A stretch of DNA of 64,000 nucleotides from Arthrobacter bambusae (GTDB taxonomy: Bacteria; Actinomycetota; Actinomycetes; Actinomycetales; Micrococcaceae), in NCBI RefSeq assembly GCF_022606295.1, contig NZ_JAHHZS010000002.1, positions 124,001 to 188,000 of the forward strand. The letters are read 5' to 3'. Each line of letters starts with the position of its first letter. The stretch's first letter is position 1. The translations under genes and the position numbers were made by a program. The notes beneath the pieces are model-generated. The model worked only from the letters and a program-made list of their open reading frames with translations. It ran no database searches and had not been told where the DNA came from. Shown here in pieces: positions 25,608 through 34,017 of this stretch.

Positions 25608-26238
25608 CCGGGAGCTTTTGCCCTGCGGCGACAGCGCCTTCTTGGTGGAATTGCCGGAACTGACCGCCGTCGTCGCGTACTACCGCGGGCTGACCCGGGC
25701 CGGCACATCGGCCGGAGTTTCAGCGCCGGAGGGGATCATCGACGTCGTGCCCGCCGCCCGCACTGTCCTGGTCACCTTCGATTCCGAAAAGATCCGTCCT
25801 TCCGAAGTCCGCGACTGGCTGCAGTCCGCAGAACCGGCATACGACGTTGCAGCTTCGGGCCGCGAAGTGACCATCGAGGTCTCTTACGGTGGCCCGGACC
25901 TCGCCGAAACGGCGCAGTTCCTGGGCATGGGCGAGGCCGACGTGGTCAAGCTCCACTCGAACTCGGAGTGGACGGCCGCGTTTTCCGGCTTTGCGCCCGG
26001 CTTCGTGTATCTGGTCACGACCCATGAGCGGCTCCGCGTCCCGCGTCGGAACACTCCACGCACCGCCGTGCCGGTTGGCTCTGTTGGCCTCGCCGGCGAA
26101 TTCAGCGGGGTCTACCCGCGATCCTCCCCGGGCGGTTGGCAGCTGATTGGAACCACGACGGCGGCACTATGGGATGCGTCCAAAGCCGAGCCCGCGCTGA
26201 TCCGGCCGGGCGACCTGGTCCGGTTCGTGGAGGCCTGA
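25582..26238 (+). CDS. pxpB: 5-oxoprolinase subunit B (allophanate hydrolase subunit 1-like)
   Basis: The protein of about 218 aa carries the KipI/AHS1 domain: ELLPCGDSAFLVEL at the N-terminus, AAFSGFAPGFVYL, RRNTPRTAVPVGSVGLAGEF and YPRSSPGGWQLIGTT near the end. The start is uncertain. GTG 25582 has AGGAAG close by (3 nt), and TTG 25591 is an alternative at a longer distance. Either way the gene overlaps pxpA by about 17-26 nt. The stop shares bases with the pxpC ATG (TGATG). It partners PxpC to form the ATP-using part of 5-oxoprolinase. Confidence 0.88.
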   Translation: MWRLNPSPDRELLPCGDSAFLVELPELTAVVAYYRGLTRAGTSAGVSAPEGIIDVVPAARTVLVTFDSEKIRPSEVRDWLQSAEPAYDVAASGREVTIEVSYGGPDLAETAQFLGMGEADVVKLHSNSEWTAAFSGFAPGFVYLVTTHERLRVPRRNTPRTAVPVGSVGLAGEFSGVYPRSSPGGWQLIGTTTAALWDASKAEPALIRPGDLVRFVEA

Positions 26239-27161
26239 TGGGGATCGTGGTGGTGAACCCCGGACCGCTCACCTTGGTGGAAGACCTTGGCAGGCAGGGC
26301 TGGGCCTCGCTGGGGCTGAGCCCCTCCGGCGCCCTGGATCGGCAATCCCTTCGCCTTGCCAATCTGCTCGTGGGGAACCCGGCGGAAGCGGCCGGGCTGG
26401 AAACATTGCTGGGCGGGCTTCGCCTGCGGTTCGTCACGGCGTCGACCATTGCGGTGGCGGGCGCCGAGGGGATCGTGACCCTGGACGGTGCCGAGATTCC
26501 GCTGAACCAAGCCGTCCGGGTGGCTCCGGGCGCCGTGCTTGATTTCGGTTCGCCGCTGTTCGGACTGCGGTATTACCTGGCAGTACAGGGCGGCATCGAC
26601 GTGCCCACGCTCCTCGGTTCAAGCAGCACGGACATGCTCTCCGGTGAAGGCCCCGCACCGTTGACCTCGGGTGGGCAGTTGGGAATCGGGCGGGCTTCCG
26701 CTGGCAACGGCCCGAGCTCCGGAGCCAGGACGGGGGCTGGAACCGGGGCTGGAGCCGGGGCTGGAACCCGCGGCAAGGCACATGTCCTCCCTGCTATCCG
26801 CCGCGCTCCTGATCCGGGGCGCGCCATCACGGCCCGCGTGGATCGCGGCCCCCGTGCTGACTGGTTCGACCTCGACTCCTGGCGCCGCCTGGTCAGCCAG
26901 GAATGGACCCTGTCGCCTGATTCGAACAGGATCGGTGCCCGGCTGGTGGGCCGTCCGCTCACCCAGACCCGGCTCGAAGAACTGCCCAGCGAAGGCATGG
27001 TGCTCGGCGCTCTGCAAGTGCCGCCGTCGGGCCTTCCCACGGTATTCCTGGCAGACCATCCCGTGACGGGTGGCTACCCGGTGATTGCGGTGGTGCGTCG
27101 CACGGACCTGGACTTGTTAGGCCAAGCCCGCTCCGGCCAGCGGATCCGTTTCCTGGGCTGA
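26238..27161 (+). CDS. pxpC: 5-oxoprolinase subunit C (allophanate hydrolase subunit 2-like), with Gly/Ala insert
   Basis: The 307-aa protein fits the KipA/AHS2 family: NPGPLTLVEDLGRQGWASLG, LDRQSLRLANLLVGN, YYLAVQGGIDVPTLLGSSST and DHPVTGGYPVIAVV. An unusual insert at about residues 155-176, containing GARTGAGTGAGAGAGTRG, is encoded by a short repeated DNA unit (26705-26775). It lies in a linker where homologues normally have few residues. The rest looks intact, so the enzyme is probably functional. It overlaps pxpB by one base. Confidence 0.9.
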   Translation: MGIVVVNPGPLTLVEDLGRQGWASLGLSPSGALDRQSLRLANLLVGNPAEAAGLETLLGGLRLRFVTASTIAVAGAEGIVTLDGAEIPLNQAVRVAPGAVLDFGSPLFGLRYYLAVQGGIDVPTLLGSSSTDMLSGEGPAPLTSGGQLGIGRASAGNGPSSGARTGAGTGAGAGAGTRGKAHVLPAIRRAPDPGRAITARVDRGPRADWFDLDSWRRLVSQEWTLSPDSNRIGARLVGRPLTQTRLEELPSEGMVLGALQVPPSGLPTVFLADHPVTGGYPVIAVVRRTDLDLLGQARSGQRIRFLG

Positions 27162-27174
27162 GGATCCCCATCAC

Positions 27175-27320
27175 TGGACATGCCCCTTCTGGGCTGCGAG
27201 GAGTGGACATGTCCCTTGTTCGTGCCCACGCCGCGTTGGACATGCGCGTTCCTGGATAGGTGGAGTGGACATATTGGCATCATGTCCGTTGCTCAGGGGC
27301 AGGGACGGGCATGTCCCTTC
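27175..27320. repeat. Cluster of TGGACATG short repeats
   Basis: TGGACA recurs at 27175, 27204, 27237 and 27266 (steps 29, 33, 29 bp), mostly as TGGACATG followed by YCCCTT or CGCGTTCC. ATGTCC occurs inverted at 27282 and again in GGGCATGTCCCTTCC near 27308-27322. The repeated units fill nearly the entire gap between pxpC and the DUF445 gene. The array could fold into several alternative hairpins. No ORF in it has a ribosome binding site. Confidence 0.6.
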
Positions 27321-27357
27321 CAGCCCGCCGGTACCGATGCCCGCACGCGTACCCGCG

Positions 27358-28719
27358 TCAGCCGAACACCAAGTGCGCCACTGCGAAGATCGCGAGACCG
27401 GCCAGCGACCCCACCACCGTGCCGTTGATCCGGATGTACTGCAGGTCCTTGCCGACCTGGAGTTCGATCTTTTGTGAGGTTTCCTCGGCATCCCAGCGCG
27501 CGACGGTGTCCGTAATGACCCCCGCGATGTCGGATCGGTACGTTTTGACGAGGTACCCCGCAGCATCACCTATCCAGGCATTGACCTTGCCCGCCAGTTC
27601 GTCATCGTGGACAAGCCGCAAACCGAAGTCCCGGACGGCGCCCTTGAAACGCTGTGTCAGTTCGCTGTCGGGATCGTCGACGGCGGTGAGCAGCGCGTCC
27701 TTAATGGTTCCCCACGTGCGGGAGGCGAGCTCGCGGACCTCGGGATCACCGAGAACCTGGGTCTTGATTGTCTCGGCACGGGCAATCATTGCAGGATCGT
27801 GTTGGAGATCCTGGGCCAGATCCCCGAGGTAAGTATCGATCGATTGGCGCACTTGGTGATCGGGATCCTGCTGCACAGCCCGGATGAACTTGGCGATTTC
27901 GTTGTAGACCCTGTCGCCCACGATGTCGTCCACGAAGGACGGAACCCAGAGGGGCGAACGGTCGGACACGAGCCGGTTCACCGTGGAGTGGTTCGCTTCC
28001 ACCCAATCCGCCGCCCGGTCAACCAGAAGATCCACGAGCTTGTGGTGGTGGCCGTCGGCAAAGATCCGTTCGGCCATCCGGCCCACGGGCGGTCCCCAGG
28101 GCGGAGTGAGCAAGTGCTTGCGGACCATGCCCTCGATCACTGCCTGCACGTCGTCGTCGTTCAAGACGGTGAACGCGCCGCGGATCAGTGCTGAACCTTC
28201 CTTGGCAATCCGCTCCGGACCGCCGGGGGAGGCGAGCCACGTGCCGGCTTTCCGGGCGATGTCCACGCTCGCGAGCTTCTCCTGGACCACCTGCTCGGAC
28301 AGGAAGTTGGTCTCGACGAATTCGCCAAGCGAAGCGCCGATCTGGTCCTTCCGCCGCGGGATGATGGCCGTGTGCGGGATTTTCAAGCCCATGGGGTACT
28401 TGAACAGGGCGGTGACGGCGAACCAGTCGGCCAGCGCTCCCACCATGCCGCCCTCGGCAGCTGCCCGCACATATTCCAGCCACGGATACTGCTTCTGCAG
28501 GGCGAAAGCGGCCGTGAAAACCACCGCCATGACAATCAGGAGCGCCAGCGCCACGGATTTCATCCGACGGAGGGCAGCAGCCTTTTCGGCGTCGCCGTTC
28601 CGTTGCCCGACGCCGGCGGCAACCGTGGAGGCGTTCGTGGCACTTGCGTGCCGGGCAGCCTCCGCCGTCGGGTCGCTATCGCTGTCCGTCACCGGGATTT
28701 GTTCAGAGTTCACCTGCAT
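27358..28719 (-). CDS. DUF445 family membrane protein
   Basis: The 453-aa protein has an N-terminal hydrophilic stretch, then one membrane segment near residues 54-72 (SVALALLIVMAVVFTAAFAL) and the DUF445 signature GGMVGALADWFAVTALFKYP. A long alpha-helical region and a C-terminal hydrophobic segment (TVVGSLAGLAIFAVAHLVFG) follow. The start MQVNSEQIP at 28719 was preferred to the much longer open frame, whose upstream part is Arg/Pro-rich shadow sequence. Function is unknown; the family is membrane-linked and resembles YheB/YjiN-type proteins. It is divergent from the glycerophosphodiesterase gene. Confidence 0.85.
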   Translation of the reverse strand: MQVNSEQIPVTDSDSDPTAEAARHASATNASTVAAGVGQRNGDAEKAAALRRMKSVALALLIVMAVVFTAAFALQKQYPWLEYVRAAAEGGMVGALADWFAVTALFKYPMGLKIPHTAIIPRRKDQIGASLGEFVETNFLSEQVVQEKLASVDIARKAGTWLASPGGPERIAKEGSALIRGAFTVLNDDDVQAVIEGMVRKHLLTPPWGPPVGRMAERIFADGHHHKLVDLLVDRAADWVEANHSTVNRLVSDRSPLWVPSFVDDIVGDRVYNEIAKFIRAVQQDPDHQVRQSIDTYLGDLAQDLQHDPAMIARAETIKTQVLGDPEVRELASRTWGTIKDALLTAVDDPDSELTQRFKGAVRDFGLRLVHDDELAGKVNAWIGDAAGYLVKTYRSDIAGVITDTVARWDAEETSQKIELQVGKDLQYIRINGTVVGSLAGLAIFAVAHLVFG

Positions 28720-28769
28720 GTGCCCAGCGTAGCCCCGTCGCCGTCGTGGGCGTGGGCTACCGTGTCCCC

Positions 28770-29666
28770 ATGACGATTGACAACCCCGGTCGCCCGGAGC
28801 AAACGGAACAAAGCACGCGGCCCAAGGTCTACGCCCACCGCGGAGCCAGTGCCGCATTTGCGGAGCACACGCGTGCCGCCTACCTGAAGGCAATCGCCGA
28901 CGGCGCCGATGGCGTCGAGTGCGACGTCCACCTGACCCGCGACCAGCACGTGGTCCTGCTTCACGACGCGAACTTGGACCGCACCTCTGACGGCACCGGT
29001 CCGGTGGCCGAAAAGACGCTCGAAGAGCTGCGGCAGCTGGACTTCTCCTCCTGGAAGGGCGCCAGGATTCCGGACCAGTACGGCGCAAAGTCGGACCAGC
29101 TCCTGACGCTCCCGGAGTTGCTGGACATCCTGCGCGATGCCGGCAGGGCCATCGGCTTGGCCATCGAGCTCAAGCACCCGAGCCCGTACCAGCTCAAGCT
29201 CGAAGACCGCGTGCTGGAGCTTCTGGCCGGCGAAGGGTGGGACGCGGAGACCTCAATGCTGGACAACATCGAGGTTTCCTTCATGAGCTTCAGCCCGGAT
29301 TCAGTCAAGCACCTGCTCCAGTTCGTTCCTGCGGAGCACCTTTGCCAGCTCGTGGACGACGTCACAGTGGAGGATGTGCGCGATGAACTTGGACTGGGAG
29401 CTTTCACCGGGGGAGCCGTGGCCAACGTGATGAAGGCCGCCCAGCAGGAGGGCGAGCGGATCCTCGACGACTGTGAGGTCGGACTGGCCGGCCCGGGCAT
29501 CGATTACGTCCGGAAGCACGCCCGCACCGTCCAGCGCTGGCTGGAATCAGGCCGCCGCTTCCGGGTGTGGACCGTCGATTCGGAGAACGATGTCGCCCTG
29601 TGCCAAGGCCTCGGCATCCACGAGATCACCACGAACAAGCCGGCGCAGGTCCTGGCCCAGCTTTAG
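28770..29666 (+). CDS. Glycerophosphodiester phosphodiesterase
   Basis: The 298-aa GDPD TIM-barrel protein has the metal and catalytic motifs VYAHRGASAAFAEHT (His, Arg, Glu), DGVECDVHLTRDQHVVLLHD, and AIELKHPSPY. The C-terminal RRFRVWTVDSENDV is typical. It hydrolyses glycerophosphodiesters such as glycerophosphocholine to glycerol-3-phosphate and an alcohol. No signal peptide is seen, so it probably acts in the cytoplasm. The start was placed at ATG 28770, matching the usual N-terminal length. A TGTCGTT palindromic repeat lies just after its stop. Confidence 0.9.
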   Translation: MTIDNPGRPEQTEQSTRPKVYAHRGASAAFAEHTRAAYLKAIADGADGVECDVHLTRDQHVVLLHDANLDRTSDGTGPVAEKTLEELRQLDFSSWKGARIPDQYGAKSDQLLTLPELLDILRDAGRAIGLAIELKHPSPYQLKLEDRVLELLAGEGWDAETSMLDNIEVSFMSFSPDSVKHLLQFVPAEHLCQLVDDVTVEDVRDELGLGAFTGGAVANVMKAAQQEGERILDDCEVGLAGPGIDYVRKHARTVQRWLESGRRFRVWTVDSENDVALCQGLGIHEITTNKPAQVLAQL

Positions 29667-29683
29667 GCACCCCTGGCACCCAA

Positions 29684-29739
29684 CTAACTCGCAGTTGTTG
29701 TCGTTCTGGGGCTCCAAAACGACAACAACTGCGAGTCAG
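29684..29739. repeat. Dispersed palindromic repeat, copy 2
   Basis: The 25-bp arms at 29684-29708 and 29715-29739 match at 23 positions around a 6-nt loop. The arm type is ACTCGCAGTTGTTGTCGTT. The right arm supplies the stop codon of the FAH-family gene on the minus strand (bases 29736-29738), so the element directly abuts or overlaps a gene end. It lies between convergent genes. Confidence 0.8.
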
Positions 29740-30473
29740 ATGATCGTGTTGCTAAGGGTGCCGATGCCGCCCAGCGTGATGTCCACTCGGTCGCCAGGCT
29801 GGACAGCAACGAAGGTGTTCGGAGCTCCCGTCATGATGATGTCTCCCGGTTCCAGGGTGAGCCATTCGGTGACGTACACGAGGCACTCCGTGATGGAGGA
29901 CGGCAGGTTGAAGGAACCGGACCGTGCCTTGACCTCGCCGTTGACTATAACCTCGGTGCTCACGTTGTCCGGATCCTCGATCCCGGTTTCGATCCACGGC
30001 CCTAGCGGGGTGTAGTTGGTGCCGGACTTGCCCTGGAAGAGCCTCTCGTCGACCTGGTTCTGGTCGACATTCGTGACGTCGTTGACCACTGTGTAGCCCA
30101 GGACGTGGTCCAGGGCATTCTCGGCCGTGAGCTTGTCCGCACGCTTTCCGATGACGGCGGCAAGCTCGCCTTCAACGTTCACCGTGCCCGCGTTGCGCAC
30201 GGCCACGATGTCGTCACCGGGACCGGCGATGCTGTGGACCGACTTGTGCCAGGCCTGGATGGGCAGCACGTGGTTGTTGTTGCCCAGGTTGTGCCCGATT
30301 CCCAGCACCACGGAAGGCCGGACAGGGGCGAGGAACTCGGCGTCGTCCGCGGAGCTGGTTTCTCCCGTGAAGGAAAGGACCTCGGCAAAGGGATCCTCGA
30401 TATGGTCCCAGCTTCCGTTGCGCAGGACAGCATGCTGAGGGCCGGAGGGTGTCTGTAGTCGGGCGATGCGCAT
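29736..30473 (-). CDS. Fumarylacetoacetate hydrolase family protein
   Basis: The 245-aa protein has the FAH fold. It shows the metal-binding glutamate region VEGELAAVIGK, YTVVNDVTNVDQNQ, the RSGSFNLPSSITECLVYV segment and the C-terminal LEPGDIIMTGAPNTF. Such enzymes act as acylpyruvate hydrolases, oxaloacetate decarboxylases or 2-hydroxyhepta-diene-dioate isomerases/hydratases in aromatic or keto-acid catabolism. The start at 30473 has GAGGAG 6 nt upstream. No aromatic-pathway neighbour is present, so the exact substrate is open. A palindrome at 30544-30558 may be its operator. Confidence 0.87.
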   Translation of the reverse strand: MRIARLQTPSGPQHAVLRNGSWDHIEDPFAEVLSFTGETSSADDAEFLAPVRPSVVLGIGHNLGNNNHVLPIQAWHKSVHSIAGPGDDIVAVRNAGTVNVEGELAAVIGKRADKLTAENALDHVLGYTVVNDVTNVDQNQVDERLFQGKSGTNYTPLGPWIETGIEDPDNVSTEVIVNGEVKARSGSFNLPSSITECLVYVTEWLTLEPGDIIMTGAPNTFVAVQPGDRVDITLGGIGTLSNTII

Positions 30474-30543
30474 GGAACTCCTCGTTGAATTTCGTGGGGC
30501 AGTGAACGCGGGCGGTGGTCGGAGCCAAGCCCGACCAAGGAAG

Positions 30544-30558
30544 AACATACATTATGTT
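30544..30558. promoter_or_regulatory. Perfect 15-bp palindrome in the FAH/DoxX-like divergent gap
   Basis: AACATA-CAT-TATGTT forms a perfect inverted repeat 71 bp before the FAH gene start. It overlaps a plausible minus-strand -10, CATAAT (reverse complement of ATTATG). It resembles operators of GntR/FCD or IclR regulators of catabolic genes. No regulator gene is adjacent. Confidence 0.5.
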
Positions 30559-30656
30559 GAACCTGGTACAGCATTTTGAACAATTGTGAACGGTGTGTGC
30601 TCGGCTCTTCACCTTTCCGGTTACCGCGCCGGGCGGGGCTGTGGTTGCATGAATAC

Positions 30657-31151
30657 ATGCCTTTTTCGTGGTCCGCCCGGACAACCCAGACAATCTCCGC
30701 GGCGGCCATGAGTGCACTGTTACTCGTGAGCGCCAGGAAGCACTTCCAGGAGCCGAAGTTCTACGCTCCGGTTGTCCCGGACTATCTCTGCCGCAAGGAC
30801 CATGCGGTCGGAAGCGCCAAGCTCAAGGACGGCCACGACAGGGGCGGCGCAATCGCGCCGCGTAACGGCGCATTGGCGGTCATGTCCCGGGAGGAATGGA
30901 TCGCGGTGAGCGGACTGCTTGAGGCGGCTGCCGCCGTCGGGCTTATCATTCCTGTCACCCGCAAGGCCGCGGCCCGCGGCACCACGCTGATGTTCACGGC
31001 ATTCCTGGCCGGGCACGTAGACGCGCTCCGCCGTGCGTACTCTCCTGGCGGAACCGCATCCGCGCGGCGGATTCACACGCTGCGGCTGCCCTTGCAGGTC
31101 CCCTTGATCCTGTGGGCATGGAGTTTGGCCGGAGCGAAACGGGGAGCATGA
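30657..31151 (+). CDS. DoxX-like small membrane protein
   Basis: The 164-aa protein has several hydrophobic segments. SGLLEAAAAVGLIIPVTRKA and TTLMFTAFLAGHVDALRRA match DoxX/DoxX-like membrane proteins. The early part, LLLVSARKHFQEPKFYAPVVPDYL, also fits that family. The ATG at 30657 was preferred because it starts next to the first membrane helix; no strong ribosome binding site is visible there. It overlaps the azlC start (ATGA), so these genes form one operon. The function of DoxX-like proteins is poorly defined, perhaps linked to redox stress. Confidence 0.65.
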   Translation: MPFSWSARTTQTISAAAMSALLLVSARKHFQEPKFYAPVVPDYLCRKDHAVGSAKLKDGHDRGGAIAPRNGALAVMSREEWIAVSGLLEAAAAVGLIIPVTRKAAARGTTLMFTAFLAGHVDALRRAYSPGGTASARRIHTLRLPLQVPLILWAWSLAGAKRGA

Positions 31152-31900
31152 AACTCCTCGAATCCCCGGCGGTGAAGGTGGGCCTCTCCGTCAGCATCGC
31201 AACGGGCCTCTACGGCATCTCGTTCGGGGCGTTGGCCTCGGCCTCCGGGTTCAGTTTCTGGCAGACCATGGCGTTCAGCCTGCTCATGTTCAGCGGAGGC
31301 TCGCAGTTCGCCTTCATCGGCGTCGTGGCCGGGGGCGGGTCCGGCATTGCAGCCATGACCGCGGCCGCGCTGCTGGGCTTGCGGAACGGCATCTACGGGA
31401 TGCAGATGAACGCGCTGCTGCGCCCCCGCGGTTGGCTCAGGTACCCGCAAGCCCACATCACCATCGACGAATCCACGGCCACTGCCTCGGGCCAACGGAA
31501 TCCGGACGAACAGCGCCGCGGGTTCTGGACCGCCGGACTGGGCATCTTCGTGCTGTGGAACATCTTCACGGCCGTCGGCGCCCTGGCCGGCGACGCCTTG
31601 GGCGATCCCAAGCAATGGGGGCTCGACGGCGCCGCCGTTGCCGCGTTCCTCGGCTTGCTCTGGCCACGGCTCAAGGGCCGTGAGCCGTGGGCGATTGCCG
31701 CAGCCGCTGCGCTGGCAACCATCGTTGCGGTCCCGTTCGTTCCAGCAGGCGTGCCCATTCTCGTGGCTGCCGTGGTGGCCGGGGCCATCGGCTGGTTCAG
31801 TCACGGTCGCAGCGACGAAGGGATGGAGCCCGACGTCGATCCCTACCCGCACGGTCATCCAAGCACTGGCGCTTCCAGCCGCGAAAGGAACGCCGAATGA
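31148..31900 (+). CDS. azlC: AzlC family branched-chain amino acid exporter, large subunit
   Basis: The 250-aa membrane protein has the AzlC signature: VGLSVSIATGLYGISFGALA, SLLMFSGGSQFAFIGVVAGG and LLGLRNGIYGMQMN. The C-terminal half has further hydrophobic segments and ends in a polar tail. With AzlD it exports branched-chain amino acids or analogues. The start MKLLES at 31148 follows GGGGAG and overlaps the previous gene by ATGA. An upstream in-frame ATG lacks a good ribosome binding site. Confidence 0.9.
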   Translation: MKLLESPAVKVGLSVSIATGLYGISFGALASASGFSFWQTMAFSLLMFSGGSQFAFIGVVAGGGSGIAAMTAAALLGLRNGIYGMQMNALLRPRGWLRYPQAHITIDESTATASGQRNPDEQRRGFWTAGLGIFVLWNIFTAVGALAGDALGDPKQWGLDGAAVAAFLGLLWPRLKGREPWAIAAAAALATIVAVPFVPAGVPILVAAVVAGAIGWFSHGRSDEGMEPDVDPYPHGHPSTGASSRERNAE

Positions 31901-32208
31901 ACCTCTGGCTCTGGATCCTCATCGCCTGCGGACTGGCGTACCTGACGAAGCTTTCGGGCTATTTCGTGCCGGCGAAGCTGCTGCGGAGTCCGCGGATGAT
32001 GCGTGTGGCCGGCACCATGACCATCGGCCTCCTGACGTCCCTGACCGTCGTCAATGCGGTGGCATCGGGGCAGTCTCTCGCCTTCGACGCCCGGCTCGGT
32101 GCGCTCGCAGCGGGGGCCGTCGCGCTGTGGCTCCGGGCCCCGTTCCTGGTAGTGGTCATCGTCGGATCGGCAGCGGCCGCTGGGCTCCGGCTGCTCGGCT
32201 GGCACTGA
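31897..32208 (+). CDS. azlD: AzlD family branched-chain amino acid exporter, small subunit
   Basis: The 103-aa protein has three to four hydrophobic helices and matches the AzlD family: LIACGLAYLTKLSGYFVP and MRVAGTMTIGLLTSLTVVNA. AAAGGA precedes the ATG, which overlaps the azlC stop by ATGA. AzlD is the obligatory partner of AzlC. Confidence 0.9.
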   Translation: MNLWLWILIACGLAYLTKLSGYFVPAKLLRSPRMMRVAGTMTIGLLTSLTVVNAVASGQSLAFDARLGALAAGAVALWLRAPFLVVVIVGSAAAAGLRLLGWH

Positions 32209-32263
32209 ACCGCCGCGGGTGGTTCCGATCGTCGCCGCGGTGGGCAACGCCGTCGTGCGCTGG

Positions 32264-32884
32264 TTACTGGAAGGTCATCCCGGGGATGGGTGTCTGCTGC
32301 GGCAGCGGGCGCGACGGGCGTTCGGTGCGGATGGCGTCCTCAAGCAGGGCGACCGGCCGTTCCCAGGCGCGCGACCCCGGCTCCATGGTGTCGACGGCGC
32401 CGATCAGCATCGCAACAAGGCGCACCATGTCCTCAATGGAAATGTCCCGGCGCAACGAACCCTGGCCCTGGCCGCGGCTGAGGAGTTCGGCCATGGAATC
32501 GATCAAGCCGCCCGTGATACCCACAAGGAGTCCGCGGCGGCCGGCGACAGCGCCCAGCAGGTTGGCGTCTTCGCTGGCAACCTGGACTACGGCGTCGATC
32601 ACGTTGATGAGCCCGACGGCGGCATCCATGCCCGCGAGGGACTCCGCCACGACCGGGTCCACGTGAAGCCTGAGTTGCCGCGACAGGGCGGCCAAGACGA
32701 GTTGTTCCTTGTCGGCGAAGTTGCGGAACAAGGTAGCCGGGCCGACACCTGCGGTGGCTGCGATCGTCTGGAGGGGAACCTCCGGCCCCAGCTCGCGGAA
32801 GCACTGGCGCGCCGCCGTGATGATCTTGTCGACATTGCGCGCAGCGTCAGCTCTAAGTGGCTTGCGTTCCAAGGGCCGGTCCAT
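32264..32884 (-). CDS. TetR-family transcriptional regulator
   Basis: The 206-aa protein has an N-terminal TetR HTH, RNVDKIITAARQCFRELG then QTIAATAGVGPATLFRNF. The C-terminal ligand-binding domain includes LAGMDAAVGLINVIDAVVQV and SIEDMVRLVAMLIGAV. It converges on azlD and is divergent from the thiamine-binding gene 70 bp away. It could control either itself or that neighbour. The start is uncertain by nine bases (ATG 32884 or GTG 32893), with no ribosome binding site to decide. Confidence 0.87.
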   Translation of the reverse strand: MDRPLERKPLRADAARNVDKIITAARQCFRELGPEVPLQTIAATAGVGPATLFRNFADKEQLVLAALSRQLRLHVDPVVAESLAGMDAAVGLINVIDAVVQVASEDANLLGAVAGRRGLLVGITGGLIDSMAELLSRGQGQGSLRRDISIEDMVRLVAMLIGAVDTMEPGSRAWERPVALLEDAIRTERPSRPLPQQTPIPGMTFQ

Positions 32885-32954
32885 GCTGCTCACAGTAGCA
32901 ACGGAGGGCCTCCAATCACTTTTGTGACATTCTTGCCCATGAAAGACTGGATTC

Positions 32955-33278
32955 ATGTTGCTTGCCTTTTCAGTCGCCCCGTCCGGCCAGCCCACTGCTG
33001 GCGCCGCATCCGTTGATGGCTCGGTGCACGACGCCGTTGCCGAGGCCGTGAAGATCGTCCGCGAATCCGGGCTCCCCAACCAGACGGACTCGATGTTCAC
33101 CACCATCGAGGGGGAGTGGGATGAGGTGTTCGACGTCGTCAAGCGCGCCACCGAGGCCGTGGGCAAGTATGGAAACCGGGTGTCCTTGGTGATCAAGGCG
33201 GATATCCGGCCCGGATACGCGGGAGAACTCACCGGCAAGGTCGAGCGGCTGGAAAAGGCGATCGCCCAAGGGGAGTAG
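32955..33278 (+). CDS. Thiamine-binding protein (MTH1187/YkoF-like family)
   Basis: The 107-aa protein matches the small thiamine-binding family (formerly DUF77): LLAFSVAPSGQP, VHDAVAEAVKIVRESGLPNQ, SMFTTIEGEWDEVFDVVKRA and RVSLVIKADIRPGYAGELTG. These are cytoplasmic ferredoxin-like dimers that bind thiamine or related molecules. No ribosome binding site is obvious before the ATG at 32955. It is divergent from the TetR gene. Confidence 0.88.
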   Translation: MLLAFSVAPSGQPTAGAASVDGSVHDAVAEAVKIVRESGLPNQTDSMFTTIEGEWDEVFDVVKRATEAVGKYGNRVSLVIKADIRPGYAGELTGKVERLEKAIAQGE

Positions 33279-33318
33279 GTCCTTCCCAGTGTCCCGTGCC
33301 CGGTGCCAGACTGGGGCC

Positions 33319-34002
33319 ATGTTTGAACACAAGGCCCAGCCCGGCTGGGTGGCCGTCGAGGAATACTTGTCCAGCGCCGTCGTCCGCCCGAACGCCGCGC
33401 TCAAGCACGCGGTGCAGTCCGCCCTCGACGCCGGGATGCCGCCCATCGAGGTTGCGCCCAACGCCGGCAAGCTGCTCAGGATGCTGGTGCAGCTTTCCGG
33501 TGCGCGGCGCGTGCTGGAGATCGGTACCTTGGCCGGCTTCAGCGCGATCTGGATGGCCCAGGGACTGCCCGACGACGGCCGCCTGGTCACGTGCGAATAC
33601 GTCCGGAAACACGCTGAAGTCGCCAGGGTGAACCTGGACATGGCCGGGATCGGCCACAAAGTGGACATCCGGATCGGCCCGGCGCTGGAGACCCTCGCGG
33701 CGCTGGCCGAAGATCCCACGCGGGACGGCCCGTTCGACTTTGTCTTCATCGATGCCGACAAGGAGAACGATTCCAACTACCTCGACTGGGCCATTCGGCT
33801 CGGGAGGCCGGGCACCGTGATTGTGATGGACAACGTCATCTGGGAGGGGGCCATCCTGGATCCTTCGATGGATGAGGTGAACGCTCCGGGCATCGTAGGG
33901 GCACTCGAGATGATGGGCAGGGATCCTCGACTCGACGCAACGGCCATCCAAACCGTCGGATCCAAGGGCTGGGACGGCTTCGCGATAGCCCGCGTGGTGT
34001 GA
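33319..34002 (+). CDS. O-methyltransferase (caffeoyl-CoA/catechol type)
   Basis: The 227-aa class I SAM-dependent methyltransferase has VLEIGTLAGFSAIWMA (SAM-binding GxxxG loop), VTCEYVRKHAEVARVNLDMA, and the metal-binding FIDADKENDSNYLDWAIRL and VIVMDNVIWEGAILDP motifs. These are typical of metal-dependent O-methyltransferases. The ATG at 33319 was chosen over an upstream alternative start that lacks homology. It lies 40 nt after the thiamine-binding gene. The substrate is unknown. Confidence 0.88.
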   Translation: MFEHKAQPGWVAVEEYLSSAVVRPNAALKHAVQSALDAGMPPIEVAPNAGKLLRMLVQLSGARRVLEIGTLAGFSAIWMAQGLPDDGRLVTCEYVRKHAEVARVNLDMAGIGHKVDIRIGPALETLAALAEDPTRDGPFDFVFIDADKENDSNYLDWAIRLGRPGTVIVMDNVIWEGAILDPSMDEVNAPGIVGALEMMGRDPRLDATAIQTVGSKGWDGFAIARVV

Positions 34003-34017
34003 CGCTAGGCTGTGCGC

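Noticed and set aside
27175..27320. Possible CRISPR array at the TGGACATG repeats
   Set aside because: The conserved part is only about 8 bp, the unit spacing varies, there are no unique spacers of constant length and no cas genes are nearby.
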